A program made the position numbers and the translations under genes. Positions 1-10,194 of a stretch of 64,000 nucleotides of DNA are shown piece by piece; position 1 is the first letter of the stretch, and each line of letters begins with the position of its first letter. A model generated the notes under the pieces. The model made no database searches and was not told where the DNA came from. It saw only the letters and a program-made list of their open reading frames with translations. This DNA is from Apodemus sylvaticus (Eukaryota > Chordata > Mammalia > Rodentia > Muridae), in the NCBI RefSeq assembly GCF_947179515.1, contig NC_067481.1:20988016-21052015 (forward strand), given 5' to 3'.

Positions 1-395
1 CAATTCGAGGCCAGCCTGGGCTACATAAAGACTCAAAAGCTGCCAGTGCAGCTGATCCTGTGCCACATAGTGCCCGGTGTAATAGTGGATGAAGTCGTTG
101 AATCCTGGGGCAGTCTATTTTACAGATGTGGGGAAGAGCAACTTTAAGTACCCTGCCCCCAGATCACACAGAAAATGACAGAGCGCCAGTGTTTCATCAC
201 TGGGTTCCAAGGACAGAGGGCAGCCAGGGCGGGATCTCCCTGCTTCCCGCAAGCCCCGAAAGTACCCGGTGCCTCCTTCCTATAATCCACGCAAATTCGA
301 AAGCACGGGGGCAGGTTTGGGGAAAGAGGGAGGGGTGGAAGGAGCAGGCCAGCTTGGTTTAGGCTGCAGCCCCTCACGCATCCCTCTCCTCGCAG
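1..395 (+). other. Sost: Sost intron 1, 3' part, with splice acceptor
   Basis: This is the end of the single Sost intron. It opens with about 45 bases of B1-type SINE (GAGGCCAGCCTGGGCTACAT). The 3' splice site is at 394-395: a C/T-rich stretch (CCCTCTCCTCGCAG) ends in AG, directly before the exon whose translation begins inside the sclerostin reading frame. The acceptor splits a codon: the last base of exon 1 (outside the window) plus AC at 396-397 gives the Asp before VSEYSC. The open frame that extends left to 269 is intronic and is not coding. Confidence 0.9.
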
Positions 396-817
396 ACGTG
401 TCCGAGTACAGCTGCCGCGAGCTGCACTACACCCGCTTCGTGACGGACGGCCCGTGCCGCAGCGCCAAGCCGGTCACCGAGTTGGTGTGCTCCGGTCAGT
501 GCGGCCCCGCGCGGCTGCTGCCCAACGCCATCGGGCGCGTGAAGTGGTGGCGCCCGAACGGACCCGATTTCCGCTGCATCCCGGATCGCTACCGCGCGCA
601 GCGGGTGCAGCTGCTGTGCCCCGGGGGCGCGGCGCCGCGCGCGCGCAAGGTGCGTCTGGTGGCCTCGTGCAAATGCAAGCGCCTCACCCGATTCCACAAC
701 CAGTCCGAGCTCAAGGACTTCGGACCCGAGACCGCGCGGCCGCAGAAGGGTCGCAAGCCGCGGCCCCGGGCCCGGGGAGCCAAAGCCAACCAGGCGGAGT
801 TGGAGAACGCCTACTAG
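396..817 (+). CDS. Sost: Sclerostin, exon 2 (partial CDS, C-terminal two thirds)
   Basis: Sclerostin is a secreted cystine-knot glycoprotein of the DAN/CCN-like family, made mainly by osteocytes. It binds the first propeller of LRP5/6 and blocks canonical Wnt signalling, so it restrains bone formation. This exon encodes the last 140 residues. Counting back from the stop with the mouse length of 211 aa, they are residues 72-211. All eight knot cysteines are here: C78, C92, C103, C107, C132, C146, C163 and C165, matching human 80/94/105/109/134/148/165/167. The loop-2 motif PNAIGR, which contacts LRP6, is at 114-119. An N-glycosylation sequon NQS is at 173-175. The tail is strongly basic (RPQKGRKPRPRAR) and ends ELENAY, then TAG at 815-817. 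Exon 1 (signal peptide, residues 1-71) lies left of the window. The exon is GC-rich, as is usual for this gene, and I see no frameshift or early stop. Family assignment is essentially certain. Confidence 0.97.
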
Positions 818-1921
818 AGCGCGCCGGCGCCTACGCAGCCCCCGCGCGATCCGATTCGTTTTCTGTGTAAAGCCTGCAGCCCGGGTCAGGGGTGCCAAAC
901 TTTCCAGACCGTGCGGAGTCCCAAGCCCATAGAGACCGCTCGCCCTCCTGCCAGCTGCGGGGGGTGGGGTGGGGATGGGGGTGGGGATTCCCGCAGGCCA
1001 AGAGAGGGAACTCTGCCTAACCCGCGGTGGGGGTAGGGGGTCCTTCTCCCCTCACCGGACCCCTACAGGACAAGACAGTGTTTCCACTTAAAGGGAAAGA
1101 AGTGTGGAATGAAAGACCTGGGACTGGTCATGGAAGTACAGTAAGATCGACTCCCTCCACCCCAATGTAAAGCCGGCGCCGGCAAGAACTCAGCACTAGA
1201 TAGGGTTTGTGACCCTGACTTGGCCAATGAGTGTGAGTGTGGGCTATGTGGTTCTCGTTTGGTACCGTCTCCTTTGTAAAAGAGGGACCGGGATGAGATC
1301 AGACTCTCCAGGACTCTGCTGACATTCCGAGGATTGGGGTGCCCCCAAGTAGGCAGTTGAGAGAGGAGGAGAGGGGTGGGGGTAGGGGAGAGATTGTGGG
1401 GGGCAACCGTCTAGAAAAAGCTGTTAGTTCCCAGCCTGCTCTCCCCAGATGTTTGGTTTCCTCCACTCGTTCGTCTCAAACCTGCCTTCAAATTCCGATC
1501 TGGGATAGGGAAGACCAGACTCCGAGAGATGGTGGAAGGGACAGAAGTCACACTCCTGGGCCCCGGAAGATCAGTGCCCTGCCCCCAGCTGCCTTGCCAT
1601 ATTTTAAAGGGATTTTCTACACAACAGCTTAAGGTCGTTGGAGGAAACTGGGCTTGGCAGTCACCTCCCATCCCTGTCGCTTGCCAGGTCACCACCTCCC
1701 GCCTGCCACCCACGGACACATTTCTGTCTAGAAACAGCTTCTTCAGGCTGTCCTCCGAGACAACTATCTTACATTAAAAAGAATAATACGGGGGAGGGGG
1801 TGGCAGCAGGGGGGCGCACGTGTTGTACATATGCTGAGAAGCGGCAGGCGCCACAGCGCCACCCACAATCTTTTTGTAAATCATTTCCAGACACCTCTTA
1901 CTTTCTGTGTAGATTTTAAAT

Positions 1922-1927
1922 ATTAAA
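1922..1927 (+). terminator. Sost: Possible upstream poly(A) signal ATTAAA
   Basis: ATTAAA is the commonest variant of the poly(A) hexamer. It lies 281 bases before the main signal, in an AT-rich stretch followed by G-rich sequence. Use would give a UTR shorter by about 0.28 kb that keeps neither miR-218 seed match. There is no direct evidence of use. Confidence 0.3.
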
Positions 1928-2202
1928 CGGGGAGGGGAGAGAATGTTTGTAACAGAAGCACATGGAGGTGGGGGAGGGGAGCCCTTGGGGTTGGGCTGGC
2001 GGGTTTGGCCAACCTTCCCTGAGGGACTCATCGGCAAGACTGAAAGCCGCGGTTTTTTAAAGAGTTCAGTGACATATTTATTTTCTCATTTAAGTTATTT
2101 TTGCCAACATTTTTCCTGTAGAGAAAGGCAGTGTTAATACCGCTTTGTGAAGCACACATGTGTTTTTTTGTTTTTGTTTTTTTGGCAACCAGAGGCATTG
2201 TT

Positions 2203-2208
2203 AATAAA
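2203..2208 (+). terminator. Sost: Main Sost poly(A) signal AATAAA
   Basis: A canonical hexamer, followed about 25-40 bases later by a T/G-rich element (TGTGGTCTTGTTTTGT, 2232-2247), as expected for the downstream CstF site. Together with the resulting total mRNA size of about 2.1 kb, this makes it the likely end of the Sost transcript. Confidence 0.85.
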
Positions 2209-2229
2209 GACGATGAATCTCGAACAGGA

Positions 2230-3041
2230 GGATGTGGTCTTGTTTTGTCAACCACACACAATGTTGCCGCTGTCATCTCACTCCCCTTGGTCACAAGGCC
2301 CAAACCTTGATGAGACATCTCCAACTGCTCTCTGGTAGCCCTTGTGGCAATTATGCGTTTCCTTTGAGAAGTCACATTTACCCTTTCCTTTGCAAACCTG
2401 GCTCTCATTCCCCTGCTGGGCCATCCTCAGACCCTCACCCCAGCCTTCCTTTAGCAGACCACTCTCCACACTGACTTCCAAAAGCGCTGGTCTCACCGAG
2501 CTACTCCCCTGCCCCAGGTCATCCCATTGCGCCTCCTGGCCCCAGAGCCTTCTCCCACTAAGGTATCTTGCTTCTCATCTCCCACTCTGTCAAGCCCTCC
2601 TGCTGACTCCCAGTGGATATCCCTGTCTCCTCAGTTAGCTGACTCCACTTGCCGACACCACCACAGTTCCTTCCCTCTCTTTAGGGTTCTTGGAACTCTC
2701 ATTTACCCTGAACCTTCCAGGACTGTCCCCGCGTCTGATGCGTCCTCTCTCTTGTGATGTTCCACACCACTATTTGGTTCCTAACGCTAGGTCTTCCCCT
2801 GTTCATGTGTTCATGGGATAGTGTCTACTCTGGCCAAGCCCTGCTTGATACTGGGACGACTGTGAAGCCAAGTACAATTGAGGACCAGTTAGTTCATCAC
2901 TGGGCCAAGCTTCTTCAAAATGTGAATTTTACACCTCCCCTATAGAAGCGTAAAAGCCTTCCGAAGCAGAGGCAATACCCGCTTCTTCCCTCAACATCAG
3001 GGCTCCTCCTGTTTCGGGGGTCTGGTGGGGGAGGGCATTCA
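2230..3041. other. Intergenic, no recognised element
   Basis: Sequence just past the Sost poly(A) site. It is C/T-rich on the + strand and I recognise no repeat or coding signal. Short open frames here have no family features. Confidence 0.5.
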
Positions 3042-3115
3042 CAAGCCCAACACTTGAGTGGTGAAAGCAAGATGATTGGGAGGCCAACCTGGGCTATAGA
3101 AGGCCCTGTCTCAAC
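3042..3115 (+). repeat. Diverged B1/ID-like SINE fragment
   Basis: It carries worn versions of the SINE words for 'CCAACACTTGAG', 'GGCCAACCTGGGCTATA' and 'CCCTGTCTCAA'. Heavily diverged, so the subfamily is open. Confidence 0.5.
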
Positions 3116-3168
3116 CTCTCCTTCCTTTCTCCAGGTATTTTGTTACTGATAGTGATGGTTTCCATTTT

Positions 3169-3169
3169 C

Positions 3170-3248
<79 letters not shown>

Positions 3249-3263
3249 TTTCTTTCTTTCTTT
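3169..3263. repeat. (TTTC)n microsatellite
   Basis: About 24 nearly perfect TTTC units. The polypyrimidine strand can form triplex DNA. The open frame of repeated F/L/S residues over it is an artefact. Confidence 0.98.
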
Positions 3264-3289
3264 TGAATTTATATTTGAAATTGCAATGC

Positions 3290-3440
3290 TTTAAATCAAG
3301 TCAAGTGCATCTTTGTGTGAGGGGAACACGATCCCTAATGGAAGCTTCCATCCTTGATTTATGTGTGTGCATGCTGGGGATTGAACCTGGAACTTTGTAC
3401 ATGCCAGGTGATCTCTCTACCATTCTATCCCCAGCCCTCA
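3290..3440 (-). repeat. B4/ID-related SINE
   Basis: The reverse strand has the tRNA-like end: GCTGGGGATTGAACCTGGAA, then 'CTCTACC' and a terminal 'CCCCAGCC', which are diagnostic of B4/ID-type SINEs read backwards. Confidence 0.7.
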
Positions 3441-3614
3441 CTGGCTTTCTGTTTTAACTCCCAACCAATCCCCCTAAATGAATTATCACCACCACGTCTT
3501 TGACAAACGTCACTGAGTGCTGCCAGTCTCCCTGAAGGACCCTCAGGGAATCCAGGCATCATGAAGAATGTCCCAGAGCAAGGAGGCAGTGGAGATCTTG
3601 TCCAGCCCAACAAG

Positions 3615-3672
3615 GCAGTGTGGTGCAGAGGGTAAGGACGGAGACTGTGGAGGCAGGTTTGCAACCGAAGCT
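3615..3672 (+). repeat. Probable MIR fragment
   Basis: Resembles the MIR tRNA-like head ('GTGGTTAAGAGCACGGACTC' class) with several substitutions. An ancient mammalian SINE, assigned by eye only. Confidence 0.4.
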
Positions 3673-4132
3673 GAGGAGACAGGGGTGCCAGGACTAAAAT
3701 GTTTTCCCCAAACCATCCCAAGCTCTGTTCCTGGTACTTGCACCTACTCAGCCCCTCAGAGCCCAATGGTCATAGGCGAAGACACTGGCTGTATTGTTGT
3801 GTACTAACTGTGCTTCAGAGCCAGGCAGGGACAGTTAATGTTATGACCCAGGGGACAGTGGTTACAGAAGGAGCACAGGAGAGAGTACTGCTAGAGGTTG
3901 CCTGCAGGACAAGGGGTCCTAGACCCTCTAAGCAAAGACTCCACTCACACAAAGGCACTGAGGCTGAGCATAGCTGTCCATGGATGCAGGGAACTCATCC
4001 GTCAGCCTTGAGCATGCCCTTTTGTTCCCACCACAGACCGGGGATGTGGGGGATCACCTAGGACTTGCTTTCTGGGACAGACAGATGCAGGAGAGACTAG
4101 CTTGGGCCGTGATCCCATTACCACGAAGTGGC

Positions 4133-4154
4133 GGGGGGGGGGGGGGGGGGGGGG
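4133..4154 (+). repeat. Poly(G) tract of 22
   Basis: An uninterrupted run of 22 G, followed by AGGGGA. Able to form G-quadruplex, and prone to sequencing length error. Confidence 0.95.
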
Positions 4155-4774
4155 AGGGGAACCCAAGGTCTAAATTGTAGGCCAGGTTAGAGTTTATTTA
4201 TGGAAAGTTATATTCTACCTCCATGGGGTCTAGGAGGCTGGCGCCCATCAGAAAGAACAAACAACGGGCTGAGCTGGGAGGGTGGCACTACGACAAGGAG
4301 CACATGTGCTTGGGAGACAGCCAGACACAGGGCTTATATTAATAGTCTGAGAGTCAAACAGACAGACAGAAGGAAACACACACATACAGGAACCATTCCT
4401 CACTCGAAGAGGTTCTGAGAACAAACCATTCCTCCCCATAAAGGAGACAAAGTCACAGAAACCCAAAAGAGCCACAGGGTCCCCAAGTTCCCCCACTTTC
4501 CTTGAAACGACTTGGACTTGTTGCAGGGAAGACAGAGGCCTGCAAAGGCCTCCTGGGTCACCCAGAGCCACAGACATTGAAATATGGTGCTGAAACCTAT
4601 AGAAACCCTCTTCCACAGGTTCCCTGACATGAGCCCACATTCCCCAACCTGCTAGAGGTTGGGCATGTCTCCTGACCACTGAGGATGACAGCGCTTGGGT
4701 CTGCCCCATCTGAAGGAACGGTAGGTCTCAGATCTTGGGAAACTTCCACAAGTATTGGAGTTGTTCTTGTTTTG

Positions 4775-4981
4775 TTTGCAATTTAATTGAGGTGTGTGAG
4801 TGCTTTTGCTTGAATCTATGTCTGTGCAGCATTTGCATGCCTGGTGACTGAGGACTTCAGAAAATGGCATTAGACTCCCTGGAACTGGAGTTACAGACAG
4901 TTGTGAGCCACTATGTAGAACAGAACCTGGGTCCTCTGGAAGAGCAGTGCTCTTAACCGCTGAGCCATCTCTCCAGACCAC
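4775..4981 (-). repeat. B3 SINE
   Basis: On the reverse strand it starts with the B2/B3 head (complement of 'CGCTGAGCCATCTCTCCAG' at its right end). It includes 'CCTGGAACTGGAGTTACAGA', which is typical of B3 rather than B2. Confidence 0.85.
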
Positions 4982-4984
4982 TGC

Positions 4985-5366
4985 TGAGGCTCTTTCTGTA
5001 GCTAAAGAGACAGGAGACAGAGGAGAGTTTCTTTTACTCAATAGGACCATGATGTTCCCGGGGAACGTGAGAATAGGGCAGGGTGATCCCCAGTGACACA
5101 CGATGGTGCAGTATAATTATTAACAGCTCTAGTTTTACTTCTTAATAAGTCCATGTTTGGGACAGTGGATATGTGTTCCCTGCTTTGAGGTGGCTGAGGT
5201 CCAGGTATCCACTTCCAAGTGCTTCTTTCTCTTTCTGGAGTTAGGGAAGCTCCTGACCTGCCTGAAAACTTGTCCATTCTTCAGCCTTAGACAAGATCAC
5301 TTTCCCTGAGCAGTCAGACCAGTCCAAAGCCCTTCAATGTATCTTTCATACAGAACACCCCTTTTT
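4985..5366. other. Intergenic, nothing recognised
   Basis: No clear repeat, exon or motif cluster. Moderately AT-rich around 5105-5150. Confidence 0.4.
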
Positions 5367-5550
5367 GTTGGGTGGTGGTAGCACACGCCTTTAACCCCAG
5401 CACTACGGAGGCAGAGACAGTCAGATCTCTGTGAGTTCACAGCCAGTCTGGTCTACACAATGAGTTCCAGGACAGCCAGGGCTATACAGAGAAACCTTGT
5501 CTTGAAAACAAAAACAAACAAACAAACAAAAACAAAACAAAAAACAAACC
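5367..5550 (+). repeat. B1 SINE with A-rich tail
   Basis: Full-length order of B1 words: 'GGTGGTAGCACACGCCTTTA', 'CCAGCACTACGGAGGCAGAG', 'GAGTTCCAGGACAGCCAGGG', then an (ACAAA)n tail to about 5550. Confidence 0.95.
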
Positions 5551-5924
5551 ATCCCTATCTCAGAGTGTTTGTCCCCATAGTTTATTAATCATATTTTTGT
5601 CCCTTTGCTATTCTAGACTACAAGAGACAGGAGAGCAGGTCTCTGTTGTTCATTTGGACACCCCCAGAACCAGATGCATGGAAGACGCCTCACATGCTGC
5701 AGATGCTCATGTGAGGCTGGGTGGATTGGTTGGATGGAATGGGCTGGGTGTGGCTACGATGACTGAAGAAGCAAGGAACACATGATGTGTGGCAAACAAG
5801 GATTTGTGCACAGAACAACACATGTGTCTATAGATGTGCATGCATGAGCACATGCAAGCAGAAGCCAAGCCCAGGGACAGCCTGACGGCAGTGCTCCCAC
5901 AGACACCCCCCTTTTAACATGGGG
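5551..5924. other. Intergenic, nothing recognised
   Basis: Has no repeat I can name. Short ORFs here lack any family signature. Confidence 0.35.
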
Positions 5925-6130
5925 ATCTCTCATTGGCTGGAGCTTGCCGACTGGGCCAGGCTGGCTAGCTAGTAAGTTCCAGAGATCTGCATATCTCTGC
6001 CTCCCTAGTGCTGGGATTATAGTCATCTATGACCATGCCTGGCTTTTTTATGTGAGTTCTGGGCTTTGAACCCAGGTCTGAGTGCTTGCAAGGCAAGCGG
6101 TTTAGTGACTGCTTCATCTCCCCCAGTCCC
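5925..6130 (-). repeat. B4-type SINE (B1-like part plus ID-like part)
   Basis: The reverse B1-like half ('CCTAGTGCTGGGATTATAG') is followed by the ID-like half ('GGGCTTTGAACCCAGGTCTG', 'CATCTCCCCCAG'). This fusion is the hallmark of B4/RSINE elements. Confidence 0.75.
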
Positions 6131-7117
6131 TGGGATTCTAAAGTATTTCTACTAAATTAACCTCTGAGGATGAGCCCTAACCCTGTGCTCAGCAGTTCCT
6201 GGGCCTGCTGAGAGTCAAGTAGGAAGTGAGGGCAAGCCTCAAGGCCCCATCAGGGAAGTAGAGGACAAGAAATGAAAACTTGGGATTCAAGGCTCGAGAT
6301 ACGGAGAAACAGGGAGGGACAGGGAAGGAAATGAACCAGATGGACAGAGGCAGGAGGGGTGTGGCCCTGCGTACATGGACCACTGATGTACAACGTTCCC
6401 TGCATGGGGTTTGCATGCAATGGCTCTTCAACAGGTTCACCACACAAGGAAACAGAAGCCAAGAAGAAGAGCAGGTGGTATTGGAGTCAGATACTGTCAG
6501 TCAGGGCTGGAGAAATGGAAGCAATTAATTAAGTGCCACAATTAGGATATTATCTCCCTGGGGAAAGGCAAGAAGCTGGGCTGTGGGCAATGAAGGTAGC
6601 CTTGAATGACGTCACATTCTTTGTATGCCTAGCAGGGCAGTATTGGAGACGGAGACTTGGCTTGTGTGTTCATATGATTCGTTTCCCTACAGTCATCTGG
6701 GGATCCTGAGCTTGGTTCTTGTCCAAGAAGTTGGCGCTGGCAGTGGGCAGCTTGGGCAATAGATGTCTGGAAGAAAGATCTGAAGAGAGGGAGGAAGATG
6801 AAGGACCCAGAGGACCACCGACCTCTGCTGCTTGACAAAGCTGTAGGACCAGTCTCTCCTGTAGATGGGAGACAGAGGCAAGAGCGAGTGGTCAGGAGAG
6901 GAGTCAGAGAAAGGAGAGGGTGAGGCAGAGACCAAAGGAGGGAAACACTTGTGTTCTCCAGCTACTGATTGAGTGCCAGCCACATGCCAGACAGTCAGTG
7001 CCAGGGCTTGGTTGAGCATGGCACCTCATGGGACTCCTAGCCCAGTGCTGGCAGGGGTGAGTACTGAATGATGCGTGGTTTGGATATGGTCTGAATAATA
7101 TGGTCCAGTCCTAGTTT
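6131..7117. other. Intergenic, low repeat content
   Basis: No SINE recognised over nearly 1 kb. It includes an AT-rich patch with TTAATTAAG near 6523-6535 and a consensus-like TGACGTCA at 6607-6614, a full CRE (CREB/ATF) palindrome. No coding evidence. Confidence 0.4.
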
Positions 7118-7362
7118 CCATCCAGTTACTGGGATAAAGCACCCTGACCAAAGCTACTGAGAGAGAGAGAGAGAGAGAGAGACAGAGACAGAGAGAGAGA
7201 CAGAGAGAGAAGAGGTATTATAATTCCAGGTTATAGTTTATCACTGTAGGATTGGAGTCTTCATAATCTCCCACAGACATGCCACAAACCAACCTATTTT
7301 AAGAAATCTGTCATGGACTCCTTTCCCAAGTAATTCTAAACTGTGTCAAATCTACAAGAAAT
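7118..7362 (-). mobile_element. MaLR-type LTR fragment, internally deleted
   Basis: The left end matches the reverse of the common rodent MaLR 3' end ('TACTGGGATAAAGCACCCTG'). The right end matches its U3 start ('CCCACAGACATGCCACA', 'CTAAACTGTGTCAAATCT'). A (GA)n array at 7160-7210 replaces the middle. No coding capacity. Confidence 0.65.
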
Positions 7363-8004
7363 ACTGATGGTCACAGCCTCTAAAGGTTCAGGCATGAGAC
7401 TAAAGTCTCATTGTTAAGTACTGAGAAGATGAAAACTTTGCCCAGCGATATCATTTGGAACAAAGCCTTTGGGATTTGAGATGGCCTTTTGCAGAGCTCC
7501 CGAGGGCTGTGTAAGGAGAGACTGGGCCTGGAAGAGACTCAGACACCTTTTGCTGCCTTATGTCCTGCTCCTTGGGAAGCTCTAGCCAGAAAGCCATTGC
7601 TGGAGCACTCACTTGTCACCTTGCACCTCCAGAACTCAGAGCCAAATTAAACTTGCTTGCTATTGTTGTCAAAACACAGCCGGTCTGCATTGTGTCACTG
7701 TCAATGGGAAACAGACTTGCTTAGATGGATAACATGTGCATTGCATAATGTCTAGAAATCAAAAGTTCTAGAGAGAAAAAGAAAATTAGCTGGCACACAG
7801 ATAGAGAGCCCAGAGGGGGCTGGCTTTGTCCTCCCTGAAGAGGTGGTGTGCAAGGTGTAAACGTTCACAGAATGGGCCATATGAGGGTCTGGGGTGCATG
7901 TGCCAAGGGGGCCTGTGGGTGAAGAGCACTGAAGGCACGTCTAGTCTGGAGGAAGACACTACAGATTGTTTTGGGTGTCTAGATCCACATCTCCAACCCA
8001 GTGC

Positions 8005-8008
<4 letters not shown>
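7363..8008. other. Unassigned, possible old LTR
   Basis: Contains an ATTAAA-like site (CCAAATTAAACTTGC near 7644). The style is like an old LTR 3' region, but I cannot name a family and I see no coding signal. Confidence 0.3.
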
Positions 8009-8045
<37 letters not shown>

Positions 8046-8101
8046 ACAAAGAAAAGGAAGAAAGGAAGAAGAGTCTGGGAGCAAGTACAGTACTTAAAGG
8101 G

Positions 8102-8155
<54 letters not shown>
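8009..8155. repeat. (AC)n, then (GT)n(GA)n microsatellites
   Basis: (AC)18 lies at 8009-8044. After a 56-base spacer come (GT)n at 8101-8123 and (GA)n at 8124-8155. The AC and GT blocks are complementary and could pair. Confidence 0.95.
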
Positions 8156-8159
8156 TGTG

Positions 8160-8782
8160 ACTGCTGTCACATGTTCCTCTTGCCCTATGAGTTGAAAACC
8201 AAATGGCCCCAGAAAGGCATAACAACCACACTTTGACTGTACTGTTACCGCACACGTTTTTCTTAAAGAGTTTGTTTGGTTTGCGGCTAGCATCGGCTGA
8301 TGATTGCAACAGACTGTATATGCTCGGCCCTGAGCTCCTTCCAGGGTGTGTGTCTCTTCAGAAAGTCATCTGTGGCTCCAGGACAGCCTGCACGCTCCCT
8401 CTGCCACAAGGCTGCAACTCTAATCTGGGGTGGAAGCCAAGTTTAGCTCTGGGACAAGTATAACATGCTGATTTTTCTTTCCCTCTGTGGCTCCAACCTG
8501 CACATAAAATAGATGCAAGCTTCGTAACAAATACATCCTTTTTTTTCTCTCTTGTCCACTAAGTTCCCAATAACAACAATGACTCTGAGAGTACTTATTT
8601 ATTAATATGTGCCTTGGCTATAAGCTTTGGCTCATTTGCCAACTAGCTTATGACTTGTTTTAATTCATTCAAACTATTCTACGTCTTCCACATGGTCAGT
8701 TACCTCTCCTTCAATCCCAGTCCGCTTCTTCCTTCAAGTCTTCCTCGGCATGATGCGTATAAGATATTCTCTCCACAGAGCT
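8160..8782. other. Intergenic, nothing recognised
   Basis: AT-rich after 8470. No repeat or exon that I can support. Confidence 0.35.
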
Positions 8783-8990
8783 GGGAATGGCGGCATTCGG
8801 GAAGCAGAGACAGGTGGAGCTCTGTGAGTTCAGAGCCACTCTGATCTACATAGCAAGTTCCAGGATATCTAGATATCCAGGGCAATTTCTCAAAATATTT
8901 CAAAAATTTTTCTCAAAGAAAGGAAGGAAGGAAGGAAGAAAGGAAGGAAGGAAGGAAGGAAGGAAGGAAGGAAGGAAGGAAGGAAAGAAG
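8783..8990 (+). repeat. Diverged B1 SINE followed by (GGAA)n
   Basis: B1 words ('GGAAGCAGAGACAGGTGGAG', 'ATAGCAAGTTCCAGGATATC') run to about 8905. The tail has expanded into (GGAA)n at 8921-8990. GGAA arrays are known substrates for ETS factors. Confidence 0.85.
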
Positions 8991-9037
8991 ACAGGTTCAA
9001 TTGTCAGAAAGAGATCTATGGGTTAAGGAGTCTAGAA

Positions 9038-9173
9038 GAGTCATGGTGGTGCATACCTTTAATCCAAGCACTTGGGAGGCAGAGAAAGGCCTCTTTGACT
9101 TTGAGACCTGTCTGACCTACATAACAAGTTCAAGGCCAGTCAGGGCTACATAGTGAGACCCTGTCTAATATAG

Positions 9174-9207
<34 letters not shown>

Positions 9208-9212
9208 GTGTA
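9038..9212 (+). repeat. B1-related SINE plus (TG)n/(TGTA)n
   Basis: 'CATGGTGGTGCATACCTTTA', 'CACTTGGGAGGCAGAGAAAG' and 'CCCTGTCTAATA' mark a B1 relative. A short TG/TGTA array follows at 9174-9212. Confidence 0.8.
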
Positions 9213-9234
9213 ATTTAAAAGTCTAAAAATGTAT

Positions 9235-9462
9235 TCTTTTTTTAAAAACATAAGTATAAGTGCCTACATGTATGTATGCATACCACATATGTGTCTGGTG
9301 CTGAAGGAGGCCAGGCATGGATCCCCTGGAACTAGAGTCACCAACAGTTGTGACACTCCCCAACTCCCTCCCACCCACCCCTGCCACCACGTGGGCGGTG
9401 GCAGCTAAACTCCTGTCCTTTGTAAAGGTGCCTGTGAACCCTGAACCACCCTTCCAGCCCCT
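9235..9462 (-). repeat. B3 SINE
   Basis: The reverse orientation has 'CCCTGGAACTAGAGTCACCA' and ends 'CCACCCTTCCAGCCCC', the worn B2/B3 head. Confidence 0.7.
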
Positions 9463-9610
9463 AGCTGCACACTCTTTGAGAGGAGTCCTTCACATTTCCC
9501 TGAATTGAACATCCTTATCAATGAACACCCTCAAGTCACCAAAGCTGTTGCAAATCCTCTTAGGGAACATTCACTTGGCTCATGAAACTTATACAAGTAT
9601 CCGTGTATGT

Positions 9611-9643
<33 letters not shown>
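9611..9643. repeat. (AC)n microsatellite
   Basis: About 16 AC units, flanked by GTGT and ATGCATGC sequence. Confidence 0.95.
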
Positions 9644-9648
<5 letters not shown>

Positions 9649-9700
9649 AAGCATGCATGCACACTGATGTGTTTATACAAAGATAAAGAAAAAAAGGCGG

Positions 9701-9876
9701 GGCCGGGCGGTGGTGGCGCACGTCTGTAATCCCAGCACTCTGGGAGGCAGAGGCAGGCGGATTTCTGAGTTTGAGGCCAGCCTGGTCTACAGAGTGAGTT
9801 CCAGGACAGCCAGGGCTATACAGAGAAACCCTGTCTTGAAAAAGCCAAATCCAAAAAGAGAGAGAGAGAGAGAAAG
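9701..9876 (+). repeat. B1 SINE, young-looking
   Basis: Close to the full mouse B1 consensus ('GCCGGGCGGTGGTGGCGCAC' through 'CCCTGTCTTGAAAAAG'), with an A-rich/(GA)n tail. It sits just left of an LTR remnant and so is probably a later insertion. Confidence 0.97.
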
Positions 9877-9899
9877 GCGGTAATATTCTATGGGGGGGG

Positions 9900-10126
9900 G
9901 GTGAGGTATGAGGGAAGGGGGGGTGTCTCAGTGGGCCCATGCGCCAAGGCATCCCTTCCCCCTGAGGGATCAGCCACACCATAGTTTAGTATAGAGTTTA
10001 TTCAGAGCATGGGGAGGGAACTCTCCTAAGACAAACATCCCCCATATCCATTGTTCTAGGCTCCCTAGAGGCACATTGCCCCCAGAGCCAGCTGGAAGTA
10101 GTCAGATATTACAACAATGACCCTAT
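9900..10126 (-). mobile_element. LTR fragment, reverse orientation (3' U3, R and U5)
   Basis: Read on the - strand, this matches the R/U5 part of the LTR at 12840-13255: 'CATGCTCTGAATAAACTC' (AATAAA at 9998-10003 on the complement), then a GTGTGGCTG word and a C-rich U5 ending near 9900. Bases 10021-10122 are U3 and recur inverted at 10441-10558. No coding sequence. Confidence 0.7.
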
Positions 10127-10194
10127 TAATTAGAAAGAATTAATTAAAAATAATTTTCTTAATTAAAAAGAAATTAATTAAGAAAGAGGTGAGC
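10127..10194. repeat. AT-rich TTAATTAA cluster
   Basis: Repeated TTAATTA/AATTAATT words, which are self-complementary. This is probably an expanded A/T insertion junction beside the next B1. Confidence 0.7.

Larger units (their letters stand above)
818..2225 (+). other. Sost: Sost 3' untranslated region
   Basis: About 1.4 kb of non-coding sequence runs from the stop codon to the probable cleavage site, 15-25 bases after AATAAA at 2203-2208. The last 450 bases are AT-rich and look conserved. They hold two ATTTA pentamers (2076-2080 and 2088-2092) and two AAGCACA heptamers (1956-1962 and 2150-2156) that match the miR-218 seed. Short G-runs occur at 960-990 and 1030-1040. No SINE interrupts the UTR. 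The exact 3' end is inferred from signal spacing. Confidence 0.85.
3441..4774. other. Mostly unassigned intergenic DNA
   Basis: Holds a probable old MIR core at 3615-3672 (GTGCAGAGGGTAAGGACGGA resembles the MIR A-box region) and a 22-base G run at 4133-4154. Otherwise I recognise no repeat family and no exon. Confidence 0.4.

Noticed and set aside
269..395. Open frame extending left of Sost exon 2, giving a 182-codon frame
   Set aside because: The extension lies in the intron: there is a clear C/T tract and AG acceptor at 394-395, and known sclerostin residues begin right after it.
454..870. 138-codon alternative + frame over Sost exon 2
   Set aside because: An out-of-frame shadow made of Arg/Ala/Gly from high GC.
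374..898. 174-codon antisense frame over Sost exon 2
   Set aside because: It is the complement of a GC-rich real exon and has no family motif; a typical shadow frame.
1806..1820. CTCF site in the Sost 3'UTR (CAGCAGGGGGGCGC)
   Set aside because: It has one G too many between the AG and GC parts, so the consensus spacing does not fit.
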